Assembly (NCBI GenBank): GCA_947259865.1
Contig: CAMYNZ010000139.1
Coordinates: forward strand, 1-8,978
Direction of reading: 5' to 3'
DNA length: 8,978 nucleotides
Origin: an uncultured Desulfobacterales bacterium
GTDB lineage: Bacteria; Desulfobacterota; Desulfobacteria; Desulfobacterales; G020354645
The notes beneath the pieces were generated by a model that was not told where the DNA came from, did no database searches, and saw only the letters and a program-made list of their open reading frames with translations. The position numbers were made by a program, and so were the translations under genes. This document shows, one piece after another, positions 6,782 through 8,978 of the stretch. Every line of letters starts with the position of its first letter. Position 1 is the stretch's first letter.

Positions 6782-8545
6782 ATGGCTTACAATGCAGTAG
6801 AAATGGCTGACTGGCAAATTTCAGAAGCGGCAGAAAAAAACATGCCCACACCGGAAGAGTGGCGGGAGAAATTAGGCTTGGAAAAGGATGAAATCCTGCC
6901 GGTGGGCAGACTGGCCAAACTCGACTTTCTCAAGATCATTAATCGTCTAAAAGACAAACCCGATGGCAAGTACATTGAAGTGACCGCCATCACCCCAACC
7001 CCACTGGGCGAAGGCAAGAGCACGACATCCTGTGGCCTGATGGAAGGTATGGGCAAGCGTGGTGTGAATGTCGGCGGTGCGCTGCGGCAACCATCCGGTG
7101 GCCCCACCATGAACGTAAAGGGGACGGCGGCCGGCGGCGGTAACTCCCTGCTAATCCCCATGACCGAATTCTCTCTGGGGTTGACCGGTGACATCAATGA
7201 CATCATGAACGCCCATAACCTGGCCATGGTGGCCTTAACCGCGCGCATGCAGCATGAGCGAAACTACACCGACGAACAGCTGGATCGACTGACCAAAATG
7301 GCGCGTCTGAATATCGATCCGACCCGTGTGGAGATGGGCTGGATCATCGATTTCTGCGCCCAGGCCCTGCGCAACATTATTATCGGCATCGGCGGGCGCA
7401 TGGACGGGTTCACTATGCAATCCAGATTCGGCATTGCGGTGGGCTCCGAGTGCATGGCCATTCTGTCGATCATCCGCGATCTGGCCGATCTGAAAGAACG
7501 GCTCAACAATATCACCGTGGCATTCGATAAAAGCGGCAAGCCGGTGACCACCGGTGACCTGGAATGCGGCAACGCTATGACCGCTTTTATGCGCAACACC
7601 ATCAATCCCACTATGATGTGCACCGCCGAGTACAATCCCTGCATGGTACACGCCGGGCCCTTTGCCAACATTGCCGTGGGCCAATCCTCGATTATTGCCG
7701 ACCGTGTGGGTTTGAAACTGTTCGACTATCATGTCACCGAATCCGGCTTCGGCGCCGACATCGGCTTCGAGAAATTCTGGAACGTGAAATCCCGCTTCAG
7801 CGGATTGAAACCACATGTGTCGGTTCTGACCACCACTATCCGCGCGCTCAAGAGCCACGGCGGTGGACCCAAAGTGACCCCGGGCATTGCCATGCCGGAA
7901 GAATATACCAAGGAAAACGTTGGAATGGTGGAAGCCGGCTGCGTGAACATGGTACATCATATCAATACTATTCGAAAAGCCGGCATCAACCCGGTGGTTT
8001 GCATCAACCGGTTCTACACCGATACGGATGAGGAATGTAAAATCGTCCGCAAGGCAGCCGAAGCGGCCGGTGCCCGCTGCGCCGAGTCCAAACACTGGGA
8101 GCTGGGCGGCGACGGTGCCCTGGAATTTGCCGATGCAGTCGTCGAGGCTTGCGAAGAGGAAAACGAATTCAAATTCCTCTACCCGCTGGAGATGAAACTG
8201 CGCGATCGCGTCGACATCATCGCTAAAGAAGTCTATGGCGCAGACGGCGTGGCCTGGACCCCGGAAGCCGAGGCCAAGGCCAAAATGCTCGAGAACGATC
8301 CCAAGTATGCCGATTTTACAACCATGATGGTTAAAACCCATCTCAGCCTGAGCCACGACCCGACTCTCAAGGGTGCGCCCAAAGGATGGACGTTGCCCGT
8401 TCGGGATGTGCTGATTTATTCCGGAGCGAAATTTCTGTGTCCCTGCGCCGGAACCATCAGCCTGATGCCCGGAACGGGTTCCAACCCGGCTTTCCGGCGT
8501 GTTGATGTCGATGTCAAAACCGGCAAAGTATCCGGTCTGTTCTAA
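6782..8545 (+). CDS. fhs: Formate-tetrahydrofolate ligase (10-formyl-THF synthetase)
   Basis: This cytoplasmic enzyme joins formate to tetrahydrofolate using ATP, giving 10-formyl-THF. It is the entry step of the methyl branch of the Wood-Ljungdahl pathway, or the reverse step during oxidation of acetyl units, and a source of one-carbon units for purines. The ATP-binding loop [11 protein letters not shown] is at 71-81, followed by LRQPSGGP (101-108), KGTAAGGG (113-120), LTGDIND (134-140), AGPFANIA (291-298), SGFGADIG (321-328), the folate-stacking candidates F411 and W439, YGADGV (485-490) and the terminal SGLF. At 587 aa it is some 30 residues longer than the Moorella enzyme, partly through a longer N-terminus. 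It departs from the usual REPS and PGLPxxPA motifs (here RQPS and PGTGSNPA). Its codons are visibly richer in G and C at third positions than those of the ABC genes, as expected for a highly expressed gene. No other folate-pathway gene is in the window. Family assignment is firm. Confidence 0.95.
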   Translation: MAYNAVEMADWQISEAAEKNMPTPEEWREKLGLEKDEILPVGRLAKLDFLKIINRLKDKPDGKYIEVTAITPTPLGEGKSTTSCGLMEGMGKRGVNVGGALRQPSGGPTMNVKGTAAGGGNSLLIPMTEFSLGLTGDINDIMNAHNLAMVALTARMQHERNYTDEQLDRLTKMARLNIDPTRVEMGWIIDFCAQALRNIIIGIGGRMDGFTMQSRFGIAVGSECMAILSIIRDLADLKERLNNITVAFDKSGKPVTTGDLECGNAMTAFMRNTINPTMMCTAEYNPCMVHAGPFANIAVGQSSIIADRVGLKLFDYHVTESGFGADIGFEKFWNVKSRFSGLKPHVSVLTTTIRALKSHGGGPKVTPGIAMPEEYTKENVGMVEAGCVNMVHHINTIRKAGINPVVCINRFYTDTDEECKIVRKAAEAAGARCAESKHWELGGDGALEFADAVVEACEEENEFKFLYPLEMKLRDRVDIIAKEVYGADGVAWTPEAEAKAKMLENDPKYADFTTMMVKTHLSLSHDPTLKGAPKGWTLPVRDVLIYSGAKFLCPCAGTISLMPGTGSNPAFRRVDVDVKTGKVSGLF

Positions 8546-8570
8546 TCACAGTCAACCATAAATTTTAATA

Positions 8571-8609
8571 AAAACAGGGCCCGAGAACATTCTCGGGCCC
8601 TGTTTTTTT
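8571..8609 (+). terminator. Strong intrinsic terminator of fhs
   Basis: The arms 8571-8586 and 8591-8606 are perfectly complementary over 16 pairs around an ACAT loop, with a GC-rich core (CAGGGCCCGAGA). A run of seven T follows at 8603-8609. It lies 25 bases after the fhs stop. The A-rich left flank would give a U-run on the other strand, so it could also stop transcription arriving from the right. Confidence 0.95.
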
Positions 8610-8643
8610 ACTTGATTGTTTCGTAAAAAGTCCCGATTCCGTC

Positions 8644-8663
8644 ACTCCGGCGAAAGCCGGAGT
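8644..8663. repeat. 8-bp hairpin with GAAA loop in the left arm
   Basis: ACTCCGGC (8644-8651) pairs with GCCGGAGT (8656-8663) around GAAA. As plus-strand RNA this would be a compact stem with a GNRA tetraloop. The corresponding place in the right arm is interrupted by the 24-nt insertion. Confidence 0.7.
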
Positions 8664-8744
8664 CCAGAAACTATTGAAATGGCTGGATTCCGGCTTTCCA
8701 GACTGTGTCTTAATTGACAAAACGATACATACTGCTGTTTTGTC

Positions 8745-8765
8745 ATTCCGGGCTTGACCCGGAAT
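8745..8765. repeat. Core palindrome 1
   Basis: ATTCCGGG (8745-8752) and CCCGGAAT (8758-8765) form a perfect 8-bp stem around CTTGA. It is followed by ccag, as in many dispersed intergenic repeats of this type. Confidence 0.75.
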
Positions 8766-8796
8766 CCAGTGTTTTTTCAGATTGTTATGTAACTGG

Positions 8797-8837
8797 ATGC
8801 CGGATCCGTCATCCCGGACTTGATCCGGGACCGGCAT
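8797..8837. repeat. Core palindrome 2, two-part stem
   Basis: The inner stem TCCCGGA (8812-8818) and TCCGGGA (8824-8830) closes on the same CTTGA loop as the first core palindrome. The outer stem ATGCCGG (8797-8803) and CCGGCAT (8831-8837) extends it with an eight-base bulge on the left side. It is a diverged sister of palindrome 1 in the same orientation. Confidence 0.7.
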
Positions 8838-8978
8838 GACGGGAAGAAATAAAACGCTTTTTAGAATTATGACACACCCTGGAAAGCCGGAATCCAGCCA
8901 TTTCAATAGTTTCTGGACTCCGGCTCCCTGATCGGAGTCAGGGACGAGCTTCGCCGGAGTGACGGAATCGGGACTTTT

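Larger units (their letters stand above)
8626..8978. repeat. Composite palindromic repeat with long inverted arms
   Basis: The left arm has blocks 8626-8654 and 8655-8701. The right arm repeats both exactly in inverse orientation at 8950-8978 and 8879-8925. The only difference is a 24-nt insertion at 8926-8949. Weaker similarity continues inward to about 8724 and 8855. The core between the arms contains two smaller related palindromes. The arms contain the gtcactccggcgaa / agccggagtccag theme common in dispersed bacterial intergenic repeats. No transposase or coding sequence is present; peptides read from this region are low-complexity translations of the palindromes. The window ends at the outer arm, so flanking target duplications cannot be judged. 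Confidence 0.9.

Noticed and set aside
7235..8356. 373-codon open frame on the minus strand opposite fhs
   Set aside because: It lies wholly antisense to a certain gene with strong codon bias, which keeps the opposite frame open. The predicted protein is rich in His, Gly, Ala and Phe without any recognisable domain.
8565..8906. 113-codon open frame on the minus strand in the repeat region
   Set aside because: It is a translation of the palindromic repeats and the fhs terminator. Phrases such as WIPGQARND and TPAFAGVT are typical repeat-derived peptides, not a protein family.
8626..8978. CRISPR array
   Set aside because: The repeats are inverted and unevenly spaced, with no regular spacers and no cas genes.

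Overview
The window looks like chromosomal DNA from an anaerobic deltaproteobacterium (Desulfobacterota), most likely related to the Desulfobacterales. This is inferred from three things: the subtype of formate-tetrahydrofolate ligase, the dense palindromic and short tandem repeats between genes, and the mix of moderately AT-rich genes with one GC-richer, strongly codon-biased metabolic gene. No rRNA, tRNA, CRISPR array, phage gene or transposase is visible. This is mostly housekeeping and transport content, and I do not see a clear new multi-gene system.

Layout. Positions 1-303 are non-coding and open inside a strong hairpin repeat. Positions 304-2310 (minus strand) encode an RNB-domain (RNase II/R family) exoribonuclease with a divergent N-terminus. 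Its consensus-like promoter sits so close to the ATG that the mRNA may be leaderless. Positions 2346-2873 are a long divergent intergenic stretch holding hairpins, a 9-bp tandem repeat and a 7-bp tandem repeat that runs into the apparent 5' end of the next open frame.

Positions 2874-4631 and 4621-6603 (plus strand) encode two overlapping half-size ABC exporters. Their nucleotide-binding motifs are complementary: the first has Asp at the catalytic-Glu position with an intact LSGGQ, and the second has the Glu with an altered signature. This is the hallmark of a heterodimeric exporter with one consensus and one degenerate ATP site. The substrate cannot be read from sequence.

Positions 6782-8545 (plus strand) encode formate-tetrahydrofolate ligase (fhs), the ATP-dependent entry of formate into the one-carbon/Wood-Ljungdahl methyl branch. 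It has its own strong ribosome binding site, a candidate promoter and a very strong terminator. Positions 8626-8978 are a composite palindromic repeat: roughly 76-100-bp inverted arms flank a core with two related smaller palindromes, and the window stops at the end of the outer arm.

The ABC pair is one transcription unit. The RNase gene is divergent from it, and fhs appears to be a separate unit. I see no functional link among the three units beyond adjacency.
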